Assembly (NCBI RefSeq): GCF_900496995.4 | Contig: NC_044007.1 | Span: 76,918,742 to 76,982,741, forward strand | Source: Aquila chrysaetos chrysaetos | Taxonomy: Eukaryota; Chordata; Aves; Accipitriformes; Accipitridae | Direction: 5' to 3' | DNA length: 64,000 nucleotides | Part shown: positions 11,980-23,400 of the stretch, piece by piece | How positions within the stretch are numbered: the first letter of the stretch is position 1 | How the letters are laid out: every line of letters begins with the position of its first letter | Position numbers and translations under genes: made by a program | The notes under the pieces: generated by a model | What the model was told of the DNA's origin: nothing | What the model saw: only the letters and a program-made list of their open reading frames with translations | Database searches by the model: none

Positions 11980-14064
11980 CATATACCCACACTTTTTGTG
12001 GATATAACTCGCAAATCATCTATAAAATCAGTTCTGATAATCAGTTGCAATGCAAATTACACTACCTGTGGACACACTTACCCAAGGAGGACCTCAGCTC
12101 CCAATTTCCAGCTCTGTTTTCTGTTAGCTCCCCTACTTCAACCTCCACAGCATCAGCAGCAGTGGGGTGGTGTAGGCCATATGATGACTCACACCCAACA
12201 CCTGTGCTTTTAAACAGGATCACTTCATACAAGTAAAGAAGTGTAGAAAAGTATAAAGTAGCACAAGCTCGCAACCTTAATTTCCTTTAAATTCTTACCA
12301 CACTTAAATTTGGTGGGAAAGGGAGAGAATCTACTCAAGGAAAAGAAAAAAAGATACAATTTTAAAAAGGTGTGACTTCTGGGGGAAATTTATATAGAAA
12401 CACATCTCTAAAATAAAATGTTTCAGCTACTTTTCCTCAAGAATGAAGGACCTAGTCTCAACTTCTGTAGTTCTTTCTTCTTCACATGAGAAATCCTACA
12501 TATTTGTTAGTTCCTATACATTTTCTTTGAGACTCTAACAAATCCTGAAAGCTTCGTGACCTTTCAGCAGAAGTGTAATTTTCACCTATGACATTCATGA
12601 GCAAATGCAGGCCCTTGCTCTAAAAGAGACAGAATTAAAGCTGGTCCATAGTGTTTATTAGCTTTTTTCGGTTCATGAGAACAAAGAATAAACCAACTGC
12701 GTCCTATTTATTTTAAAATAATAGATTTCATCGATTCTTTTTCAAGAGGAATACAGTGGCTCTTTGTCAGATAATGGAGATTTAGACTTTAATTCATTAA
12801 TGCCTGTAAGAGGATTTATATCTCCATCTGAAATGTGCTGCAGGGGTATAAAGTATTATTACTAAGCATATTACTACAGGTACAAGTCACATACATATAT
12901 TTAAGATCACATACTAAACCAGCTGCATATGTTTATCTGGTAGAAATAAAAACACCACCTGGTTTTTCCTCACTGTTGAAAGTATTGCAGGAATAGACAT
13001 ACCATAGGTTATGTGACATTCATTTTTACAGCTTTTGAATTATTGCTTGGTGTCCTTTATTCCATTAAGCAGTGGCTTAAAGGCATATGATTAACATAAA
13101 ACAACATCCGAAATACTATTTTAGGAAAGACAGTACTGTGTCAGCCCAGAACAATAGAGAAGTTTCATCACAGACGTTTGCTGGTCTAAACACAATTGTC
13201 ATTTAACAGTGAAGTCTGCTCTGATGTGAGACTGCATAATCCTCAGGGCTGCTTCTGATTCTCTGTCTGCCTGCAACCATCTTCCTCCCTCCCTTGCTAA
13301 CTACCAGCAGCCACTCTCACTTACCTAATTCTGTTCATGACCCCAGAGGAGGTCATTAGCCCCAAACTGACTATCACCTCTTGGGCCCCTGATGGTAGTC
13401 TCCAGCTTCCCTAAGACTGTTAGATTGGCTAGTGCTAGAAATGAGGAATCCACTATCTGCAGTGTGTGCAATTCCCTGCTTGCCAGGGAAATAAACAGGA
13501 GGTGTGTGCTGCTCAATGTGATTAGCACGCAACAAGAAAAGGCCCATAATAATAGGTTTTCCTAAAAAACAAAGAAAAAACAAAAGAGGAGCAGCAAGCT
13601 ATCCCATCTAGTCATTAAATTAGAGAAGAGGGGAGGGCAGGGCAGGGAAAGAATCCTACTAATGCTCTGCCTTTGATTTAATTCAAATTTTGAACTAAGG
13701 TTTAGACATATTGCTGACTTACTCATATCAGAGTATATGGGTGAAACTAATGTCATATTCCTGAAATTAAGACATTACACAGAGCTGCCTCTTTATTTGA
13801 CTCTTGTTAAAAAAGCTGACGTGACAATTTGTAACTATAAACTGGTGATTTCAGTATCAACTTGCTGGTATTAAACCCAGATCTCTTTCAGTCAGAGATG
13901 GTGGTGGTGTTGAGAACAATAGCTTTAACAGGAAAAACTAAATATTTTTTTACAGTTAGTATCTTACAAATATGGACAGATATTTAGGTTAACTTTTTTT
14001 GCTGAATTTAAGAATAATAGCATGAATTCTAAACCAAGCACACCTCTGAAGCTCTGAGTGATTA

Positions 14065-14097
14065 AAATTAGTCATGAAATGCCAGAATGACTAATTT
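14065..14097. repeat. Perfect 11-bp inverted repeat, 11-nt loop
   Basis: AAATTAGTCAT (14065-14075) is followed after 11 nt by its exact reverse complement, ATGACTAATTT (14087-14097). The arms carry TAAT-type homeodomain-like cores and a TGACTAA motif close to AP-1 half-sites. It lies just upstream of another hairpin at 14122-14164. It could be a structured RNA segment or a symmetric binding site. No known family is recognised. Confidence 0.55.
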
Positions 14098-14121
14098 ATC
14101 GGTACAACTACTCCAGCCATA

Positions 14122-14164
14122 TTATAACAGCTAATGCTTTTTTAAAAATCTATTGCTGTTATAA
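14122..14164. repeat. Perfect 10-bp inverted repeat, 23-nt loop
   Basis: TTATAACAGC (14122-14131) and GCTGTTATAA (14155-14164) are exact reverse complements. The arms are too short for a conventional miRNA precursor on their own. The next 60 bp are TAAT-rich. Confidence 0.5.
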
Positions 14165-16154
14165 AAATCCCAGCCACTCACTAACTGTCTGTAACAATTT
14201 TTATGGATTTATTGCTTAATTAGGTTCATACCTTTATTTGACAGGGGTTATTGAACATAGCATATACTCCTCTCAAGTCAGTGTAAAAGTCTAAGTCAGT
14301 TTTTATGGGAGCCTACATTAAAGCACAATTCAGTGATAAAATAAATTGTCTTAACTCACTTCAGGGAGTTTTAATATGGCCTATTATAACAAGTAGCTAT
14401 TTACCTGTTTTCATCATTTTTCCAGACATAGTTTCTGATTAAAAAAGATATGTTTTTAAACACTAAATGATGATTTTTCTCCCTCAGAAACCCATCTGCT
14501 CCTTCTCTGTGATGCTGTGGTTAAGTAACAATGTTGAATTTATGGCACCTTCCAGAGGGAAAGACGACAGATACCATGAATGTAACAATCCCATTTCTCT
14601 TCTGGGTCATGCAGAAAGGGTACACTTTATCAGCTGACTTCTAACCCAGCCTCTGCCTTCAGAGGTTAACCATAATGGAACAAAATAAATATTTTTGCAA
14701 ATATGTACAAAGAGCAGAGAGAATCATCTAGACCAATATTTGGATTAGAACAAAATTATCCTTAATTAGTTGTGCTGACTTTTTCTTGTGTGGAATTTAA
14801 CTATGTCTTGATAATTGAATGTCAAGTAGAATCAATAGTTAGACATCGAGCCCAATTCTGCTTGTCATACTCAACATGCATTGCTACATTGAAGTAAACA
14901 GGGTGTAGATTTGACCTCAGATGATGGCACTCCTCTCCCACCTGTGCAAATTCCCACTCGCCACATGGTAAGACCCTGTTATTCAGTCTCTCCAAAGATC
15001 CTGCAATATACTGGTGTCAGCTCGGTATATTGCCATGGGAGAGTCGCTGGCATTTCTCACTCAGCAGACATGCCTGCAATGGGAGCACAGAAACAGGTCT
15101 CATAAGCATTTCCAGGTCTCATGGAATTATTCTAGCCAGTGTGATATTTCTGGGTGGTAAAATAGTGTACTTCTCACATGAATTTTATTGGCCCTGGCAT
15201 ATGGAAGGAGAAATACAGATAATAAAGTTACAGAGGATATGAAGACTATGAGGCAGAAACAGAAGGATTAATGACAAACTGTGGCAAGTCTTCAAAGTGC
15301 TCTGAGGTCTCTGGTGCTTATAATGAAATCCAGTCCTGCTGAGGGCACAACAAAACACTTATGCCTCACTGCAACTTTGTTTGGAAAGCTTAAAACAGTT
15401 TCTTATGCTTCCCTTAGCATGGGCATGAATTTCTCACTTCGATGCATAGTCTAGAAAGACGTATTATTTTTTTTAAAGCTGGGTGAGAAAAAAGAGCCGA
15501 AGAAACCAATTTAAATAATTTTGCACTTTAAAAAAACCACTGAAAGTGCTTTGAAATCTCCAGCCTAAAAGAAAAGATTTCTATAAAGTCAATAGAAGTA
15601 GCAAGCAGTTTCAGTGCAAAACAAATGTGAGCAGTTTTCAACACAAATCTAATATTTGGAAATAGGAATAACTGAAAAGAGGGAAGAATGGTCATAACTA
15701 CACCTAAACAAATATTTTTGGGAATAAATTTATCTGCCTACAAAAAAGGTAACCAGGATGAAAACTCACCAAATTTCAAACAGATTGTTTCTTAAGTTTC
15801 TTCAGATAGATAGAGGTCCTTGGGAAGCAGAAACATTTAGAAAATTGCTATTGTTGTGCAAACATCGGGGCTTGCAAAACACTAAGGAAACAAGAATTAA
15901 AAAAGTCATACGTTTCACTTCAGAAACTGTAAGCAATTGAAAAGATTGAATGAGACTTGCAGGTAACAAGGATTTCAGAAGAACCTACAACAGACTAATG
16001 GTAGGTAAGCTACTGGACTGGGTGTTTGAAAAGTGGTATTTGAAATTGTGACACTAGGCTAGACTGCCTCTCCCCTTGGAAACCAGGTTTGAGGGCAATA
16101 TTTTCATTAATCTGCTGGTAAAGTTTTTCCAAAAGTAAGCCAGAGCAACGTAAC

Positions 16155-16726
16155 TGTTGTGGTTTAACCCCAGCCAGAAACTAAGCACCACGCAGCTGCT
16201 CGCTTGCTTCCCCCCACACCCAGTGGGATGGAGGAGAGAATCAGGAAAAGAAGTGAAACTCGTGGGTTGAGATGAGAATGGTTTAATAGAACAGAAAAGA
16301 AACTAATAATGATAACACTAATAAAATGACAACAGTAATAATAAAAGGATTGGAATATACAAATGATGCACAATGCAATTGCTTACTGCCCGCTGCTTGA
16401 CACCCAGTTAGTCCCCCAGCAATGATCCCCCTGCCTCCACTCCCTCCAGTTTATATACTGGGCATGTTGTCACATGGTGTGGAATACCCCTTTGGCCAGT
16501 TTGGGTCAGCTGCCCTGGCTGTGTCCCCTCCCAGCTTCTGTGCTCCTCCAGCCTTCTTGCTGGCTGGGCATGAGGAGCTGAAAAATCCTTAACTTGGTAT
16601 AAACACTACTTGGCAACAACTGAAAACATCAGTGTGTTAGCAACATTCTTCTCATACCTAGCTCAGAAACATAGCACTATACCAACTAGGAAGACAATTA
16701 ACTCTATCCCAGCTGAAACCAGGACA
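16155..16726 (-). mobile_element. Solo LTR, TGTCCTGGTTT ERVL-type family, minus strand (572 bp)
   Basis: Read on the minus strand the element starts TGTCCTGGTTTCAGC and ends GGGGTTAAACCACAACA. It is bounded by a perfect 5-bp duplication, GTAAC, at 16150-16154 and 16727-16731. It is homologous to the + strand LTR at 19817-20410: the two share the block CAGCTGACCCAAACTGGCC and the following GGTATTCCACACCATGTGAC. Visible promoter parts on the minus strand are TATATAAA (16450-16457) and a polyadenylation-type ATTAAA (16282-16287). The CRE-like octamer of the sister copy reads TGACAACA here (16465-16472), so it is lost or never formed. A small AT-rich stretch near 16300-16350, rich in ATT/ATA units, may have expanded within the LTR. 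There are no internal retroviral genes; it is a solo LTR left by LTR-LTR recombination. Confidence 0.92.
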
Positions 16727-16731
16727 GTAAC

Positions 16732-18168
16732 AACAGCCTGTTAGGGCCTAGGCTGTATTTCTGTCTCCATATGGAGAGGATCCTGGAATTATGAATGCAA
16801 AGACCTGGCTGTTTCACTCCCTTACAAGCTCCCCTCCTGGAAGCTCCTAGTTCTCTTCTCCTACAACTGTACATAACAGGCAAGATACTTTTTCTCCCCT
16901 ACCCCAGCCACTGTGCTCCATGCCTGCCATACTCTGTTTTCTACATCCATCCCAGGCACCGACAAGAAAGCATGAATTTATTTACTGCTACGAATATTGG
17001 TAGTCATGAAAGTATGAAGGTGCTACAGAAAAAAATAGGCCATGTTAGCATAATGACTGTACAAAACAGGATGAGCCTAGTGTTGCTACTGCTGAAGGGG
17101 ACTAACACTCACTTTGGTTTCATCAACATTTTTTTTTTCTACCTTCACAATTTGGTATTCAGTATCATTTATCAGTTTGTGTGGAGCCCTTTGAAGATGC
17201 AATAGATCGCAGAGCCTCAAACTGCACCGTGTCAGTTATGGTTACATGTCTGAAAATAAAATTCCAAATGATTTTTTTTTTTTAGTAATTTGCAGTTAGC
17301 ACTGATGCCTGATAATTATAAAGGGTTTTACACAGAGGTGATTAAGTTTGGCCTATATAAGGGCATTAGAAAGAAATCATACCTGGAGCTTATCTCTGTT
17401 AGAAGTGTCCACTGACAAGAGCATGGACTTGTAAGTCTATATCCATATGACATGATCACATCAAGACTAACATCCTAATAAAATAAAATTTTAAAAGGTC
17501 ATGAACAACAAACATCTTTAAAGAGAGAACTGTAGTAATTTAAAATAGATGGAGCCTGCTTAGTACCCATTCAAATGCAGAAACACTGCACAGCTTTCAA
17601 ACCACATCTTAGTTGCTTATCCAGACATTCCTCATGTTATTTGCTGCACAGAGGGAAAAAAAATATATACGAGAATAAGTAGTGAAATTAGCATATGTTT
17701 TCTCATGATGGAATGTCCATGAGCAAACAGTTATTCCTTAGAATTTGTTTGTTGGGCCATACATAATATATTTTTTATTTTTAATTTGCAGATTGATGAC
17801 AGTTTTATATGGCATCTGCCCATCACAATTGCTCAGGTAGATACATAAAGTTGTATAATATTACTTCTAGTTCTTGACTGGACAAGTACATTTATAGAGC
17901 TGATGAAACACTGAATCCTTTAAATGGAGAAAACAGACAAATGGCATTAGAAACGAAAAAAAAGAATAAATCTCTCTTTCCCATTGTGGTCCTTGCTTTA
18001 GGCAGGATTCCTTGAAAAATTAGACTATTGCAAAATTTATTGACTATGTTAGAAGTTTAAATTTAATTTTGTCTCATCACATTCATATAAAGTAATTCTT
18101 CATGTCTGGTCTTAACTGCAACAATGAAGCTAGATGCTTGTGTGATTTATTTGGTTGTCTAAACTCTG
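16732..18168. other. Unique DNA between LTRs, nothing seen
   Basis: No gene, RNA gene or clear repeat is recognised. The frame of about 136 codons at 16795-17205 has no recognisable domain and runs through a T-rich tract, so it is probably chance. Confidence 0.55.
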
Positions 18169-18212
18169 TGTCCTGGTTTCAGCATAGAGAACAAGGGCTT
18201 CGGAGCCCTTGT
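18169..18212 (+). mobile_element. LTR-5'-end-like fragment with hairpin
   Basis: TGTCCTGGTTTCAGC at 18169-18183 is identical to the first 15 bases of the minus-strand LTR at 16155-16726, and an ATAGAG follows as it does (a few bases later) in the full LTRs. After that the resemblance stops. A perfect 9-bp stem follows, ACAAGGGCT (18191-18199) and AGCCCTTGT (18204-18212), around a TCGG loop. I could not find a matching 3' end or a target duplication. It could be a truncated copy or a different related LTR. The identity is short, so confidence is limited. Confidence 0.4.
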
Positions 18213-19811
18213 GGCGCACGTTTTATATTGTTTCAGTACACATGAATTTAAGACAAAATATCAGTTGCACATGAAAGTTTAAAATTTACCCTCTACGATC
18301 GTATCTTTATTCAAAATTTATTGGAGAGCATATATAAATTTGGAGCAAATATACCTAAAGCACATGGATAATTTTTGTGAATACTCCCAGACAGTTTTTA
18401 TGTTAGGAGCTCAACATTGATTTATTCTTTCAGGGATACTCTTTCTGACCTGCCAGACCCCAGCATTCTGCTTTCAAAACTCCCTCAGGATCTATCTACA
18501 CACTTGACCCATCTTATTTGGGAAGCCATAATCTTTTATGCTTGGCTCCCAGAGCTCTTGAAGCCAGAAGGGACCTCTCTGGCTGTTTCATCTGTCTGCC
18601 CACATAGCACAGAAGCGTCCACCTGTCTGCCTTAAGACCATCACTTTCATCTGAATGGTAGCTTCTCTTTTATAAAAGACACATAATCCTGAAAGCCAAA
18701 ATAGACTGTAAAAGTGAGCATTTGTCAATGATGGTTAAAGTCTCTGGCTCCTTTAAGCCTCGAGCAAATTATTTAATCAGAGGATCCCAGCACTGCAGCT
18801 GTTCTCTAGGAACAACCTTATTTTCTGTCACTACACAATCCAGAATTTGCTGTTCCTTCTTTCATACCGCTTGAATAATTTCCACTGGACACATTTTAAT
18901 TCACCTCGCAGCAAGCAATAAATGCCTTTATACCACCTCTCATGGTGGGTTCTGCATAGCATGATACATGGTAGGAAGTACAGTACAAGAACCACCTTAT
19001 TTCCACAACGCCCAGCACTTTCTCAAAGGGCAGAAAGCTTCTCCTGATCTTCAAATACTCCCTTTGGTGTCAGGGTGGGAAGGGGTGGATAACTAGCAGG
19101 GGTGTCCAGTGTATTTATGTGGTGTATCTCCATGCAGTATGCTTAAGGGGCTACTTTTTCTTTCGCTAGCTGGCAGGAGCCTTTGTTTTGCCTTATGAAG
19201 CATCTCAGAACAAGTGGAAGGAGCAATGCCACCAGGGAAAGGGGCTGGAGTTGGCAGTAAGGCAAGTGTAGCTGGTTCATCTACACTGTCAGTAGCTGCT
19301 GCGAGAGAGAAAAGAGGTTTTACTCTGCCATTTATTGAATGCTCTAGCTATTATCTTGGATTACTTTTAGACATGTTAAGCATTATCATGGCCTTGAAAA
19401 GGATAATGACTGCACTAAATCCTCACCTTCCTTTTTTTCCATTCGTGAGGTTATTTACATGATTATGGCATTTAGCATTTAACCCAGTTATAGACTGAAG
19501 GTACATGCCCTTGCTGTGTAACAGGAACAGACAGAAAACAGCAGTCTAGAGAATGATTTTACACTAGAAAGAGTAAGAGCACATGCTAGCCTGGTAATGT
19601 GAATCTCACTTACCCCACAGTATGGGTTTATCTCATAGCTTTTCTGCAATATACTTCAGCCACACCCGTGAATGCACACACCATCCCTACAGACTTGAAA
19701 TGTATTGAAGACAATATTTGGTAAGACATTGACATTTCACTTTCTTCAGTTTGCATTTCTCATTCATGTAACCCACAAATTATCCTTCTAGAAAGGACAA
19801 TTGTTGTCTAT
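18213..19811. other. Unique DNA, nothing seen
   Basis: There are only short unrelated open frames (for example 19214-19462, with no recognisable domain). No repeat family is recognised. Confidence 0.5.
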
Positions 19812-19816
19812 AACCT

Positions 19817-20410
19817 TGTCCTGGTTTTGGCTCGGATAGAGTTAATTTTTTTCCCAGTAGCTGGTATAGTGCTATGTTGTGGATTCAGTATGAGAAGAAT
19901 GTTGATAACACACTGATGTTTTCAGTTGTTGCTAAGTAGTGTTTAGTCTAAAGTCAAGGATTTTTCAGCTCCTCATGCCCAGCCAGCAAGAAGGCTGGAG
20001 GGGCACAAGAAGTTGGGAGGGGACACAACCAGGGCAGCTGACCCAAACTGGCCAAAGGGGTATTCCACACCATGTGACGTCATGCTCAGCTTATAAAGGT
20101 GGGGGAAGAAGAAGGAAGGGGAGGATGTTCAGAGTTATGGCGTTTGTCTTTCCAAGTCACCGTTAGGCGTGATGGAGCCCTGCTTTCCTGGAGATGGCTG
20201 AACACCTGCCTGCCCATGGGAAGTGGGGAATGAATTCCTTGGTTTGCTTTGCTTGCATGCACAGCTTGTGCTTTACCTATTAAACTGTCTTTATCTCAAC
20301 CCAGGAGTTTTCTTGCTTTTACCCTTCAGATTCTCTTCCCCATCCCACCAGGGGGGAGTGAGCGAGTGTCTGTATGGTGCTTAGTTGCCAGCTGGGGTTA
20401 AACCACGACA
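19817..20410 (+). mobile_element. Solo LTR, TGTCCTGGTTT ERVL-type family, + strand (594 bp)
   Basis: The element starts TGTCCTGGTTTTGGC and ends GGGGTTAAACCACGACA, with a perfect 5-bp duplication AACCT at 19812-19816 and 20411-20415. U3 carries a perfect CRE octamer TGACGTCA (20075-20082) just before a TATA-like TTATAAAG (20091-20098). The polyadenylation-type ATTAAA is at 20279-20284, followed by a T-rich stretch. These place U3 at roughly 19817-20120, R near 20120-20300 and U5 to the end. The copy looks better preserved in its promoter than its inverted relative at 16155-16726. There is no coding capacity, and the frames across it are chance. Confidence 0.93.
20075..20098 (+). promoter_or_regulatory. 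LTR core promoter: CRE plus TATA box
   Basis: The palindromic CRE/ATF octamer TGACGTCA is followed after 8 bp by TTATAAAG in the U3 region of the + strand solo LTR. CREB/ATF family factors bind this octamer in many promoters. That this LTR is active is inference. Confidence 0.6.
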
Positions 20411-20415
20411 AACCT

Positions 20416-23400
20416 GTATTATAAATTTCACTTATTATGTCATCTGCTAAGGTCATCTGTAATTCAGAAAACTGTACAAGATTCAACCAGGAAGCAAGAT
20501 CTACCTGTACCAAGTTCCTTAAAAGTATATAACAAGCCCATATCTCCAAAGAGCTCACGGATAGACGGGATTATAAATCTAAAGACATCATGAATAAGAA
20601 CAGCTATGAAATAGGGGACCATCAGGTAAAACAGTGAAGTGTACTTGTAATGTGTTCACAAATAGATACGACGTTAAGCATCATTAATTAATGACTGGAT
20701 TTCAAAATACTTCTAGGTTTTTGGGCAAAATGAGCTATATCTTTAAAGAAGATGTTCATTATTAAGTGTTGAAAATCTGTAAGCAACAAAAAATAGTATC
20801 ATCTACAAGATAAGCAATTTTATCACTAATTAAAGGAAAGGTAGGTAAACCTTTAAGAGTAGAACAGATGTCTGTTTTATTCTATGCCTTAGAAAGATTA
20901 TTTGATGAATGATAGAACTGGGAAAACCATATCTTAGTATTATCATTGCTTGTTGTAAGTACAGCATCGATATCATTCCTTGCTTACAGTTGTTGACATG
21001 TTTACACAGTTCATTGTGATGTTCTGGAAGATCTCTCAAAAAGCAAACTGAAGAGCTTAAACAAACACACATTAGAGTCAAGGAAATTACGAGAACATTT
21101 TGTGGTTGTGTTTTGGGGACTCGGGGTTATTTTTCTGCAAGAGAAATCATCTGCTTTTTGTCAGATATGTAATGAGTAAATTCACAGTAAGAACACGATA
21201 AAAATCTTTCTAATCTAACAACTAAAAAATACCCTTGATAATAACTGAACAACTGTTAATGAATTCATTAGCATAGAACAAAGGAAAATATATGAATAAA
21301 CAGCATGACATTAAAAAGCGTTAAAATACAACCTTATTCAAAGATGCATCCAGCTAGTCTCTTGGTGTGTTACCGAGTAAATCAATAGTGATGAAAGAAG
21401 AGTCCCAAAGAGCCCACACTTGGCATTTGGAATACATTTTTTAAAATCCATTTTTGCATTTGAAATGTTTTGTTTAGGTCATGGCACAGACAGTATCTAA
21501 GAGTCTTTTAATGATGTAAGACTGAGGCCCTCTTGCAACTGAAATACAGAATCTGCTGATGGTGGAGTGGTGTTTCTCTGAAGGGAATCGGGCGGTCTAG
21601 GCCAAATAATGCTGCATCACGTGGATACCACTCACTCATACAGATTTGTCCAAGTAGAGAACTACAGAATCCCATTTCACTTAATTCACATAGCAATGAG
21701 GTGTGAGCGGACAATTCTGCCCTTGGTATTACACAGCAAACTGCATTTCATGCCCACTTTGTTTATATTTCTGAAATTCTGCCACACACATACTTCATTA
21801 TTGTTCCTTACAATATAGTACTTAGGAGAGGTAGGACCCTATTTATCTTGAGTAACTAATGAAAGTGCTTTTGATTTGAAGTATCTTGAGATATGCTGTT
21901 TTGTTGAAGTTATTGTGCAAGTTCCAGTTTGTTCCTGATTATTTTATTAACAGCATCCAGTCAGTAGACACAATTACCTGGGATCTTTTCCCAGCCCTCA
22001 AGTAGGAAGCATCAGTGTCAGGACTTGCCTAAATGCAGCAGCCAGCCATTATGATCAATGAGGAATGAAGCAAAATCAACTGCTTGTGAATGGCATATCT
22101 GAGCAATCTATGCCAAGGTTTAGAAGGTAAACAGAAGATAAAGTAGCATGATCCTGCCAAAGAATACCAGCAAATGTTTATACTTCACCTTTTACTCTAA
22201 TTCATGGGCTATAAAAGGTCAGCAGCCTGTTTGCACATGGGAAGCACTTCTGTTCTGCGGGTATCTATTCAATATTGCAGGCTCTGAAGGTGCCTTTTTC
22301 CTATCAGTAAGCTGCTATTTTCCTTCTCCAATAAAGACTGAGGACAAAACATCTGAAAGTGTAGATTTATTATTTAAACTCTAGGGGAAAACAGGCTGCT
22401 GCTTTTAAATGTGTTCTAATTAGGGATGACATTTTCAGTAGAATTTACAAATGTACTTGTATATGCATGCATGTATACGTATAAATATACATATATGCAC
22501 TCCACACAGGTGCTATGCAAATCAAATTATGTTGTCATATAATTGTAAGTATACATGGACATACATGACAGTATTATTTGCTTTGCCCAACAAAGAGTAT
22601 TAAAGACATAAGGGTGTAAAGAGTGAGAGGGTGTGCCTAGTCATCTGCCAGCCAACATACATCCATCATTCCAGAAATTCAAAGAGAAAAAAAACGTAAA
22701 AAATTTCTCCTTCCATCCAGAAGTAGCAATACAGTTGGCCTGCCCTGAATGCAGAAACTTGGCAACACAGGGAGGCTGTAGGAGATTTATTCACTCTTCC
22801 TGAGGGCTACAAAGGTCAGAGAGAGAGTAATTTCATCTGAATCAGCCAGTAGCTAGGAAATGTTACCTTAGACTTGCCTTAAGAGAAGCAAGATGTAATT
22901 TTTTAAAACCTCCTCTTGTCCACTGCGGTGTGTGCTTGTGCATAACAAGCAAAGCACAGAATTAAGTGATAAACCTTTTTTTTTTTCCTAATAATGGAGC
23001 TGTGTCCTTTTTATGAATCCCTGTTTTTTCCTATGCTGCACTGACTCTGTCATGAAGAAAGCTTACCATGGAAAAGCATTAGTCTTTTGTAACCTTCCGA
23101 AAGGCAAGTTTCTATTATCATGCTGAGAAACCCAAACTTTTACCACATCTGACCTTGAGATAAGGAATGTGAAAGGTGGCAATAAGAAAAACTTACCATG
23201 GAATACAGCTCCCATAGAAATGCACAGTGGTTTTACTTCCAACAGCACAATTGGAAAGCCAGACTACTTCTGCTGGCTTTGGAAAACCTCACCCAAAATA
23301 CAGATTCCGGTAAAACAAACCAGCAGTCAAATAAGTGAGAAGATACTGATTCCCTTGTACCACTGAATGACTTCAATACAATTTTGTAGCAAAGCGCTAG

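Larger units (their letters stand above)
9038..16149. other. AT-rich unique DNA, no gene seen
   Basis: No gene or transposon is recognised here. The interval contains a G-rich simple repeat at 11036-11112, a 17-bp tandem duplication at 11946-11979, two neighbouring hairpins at 14065-14164 and a possible ancient-repeat scrap near 14848-14900. Open frames are short and scattered on both strands with no recognisable motifs. Confidence 0.6.

Noticed and set aside
14205-14225. TTATTGCTTAA, resembling the start of miR-137
   Set aside because: Identity stops after the first 11 bases and no precursor hairpin is present.
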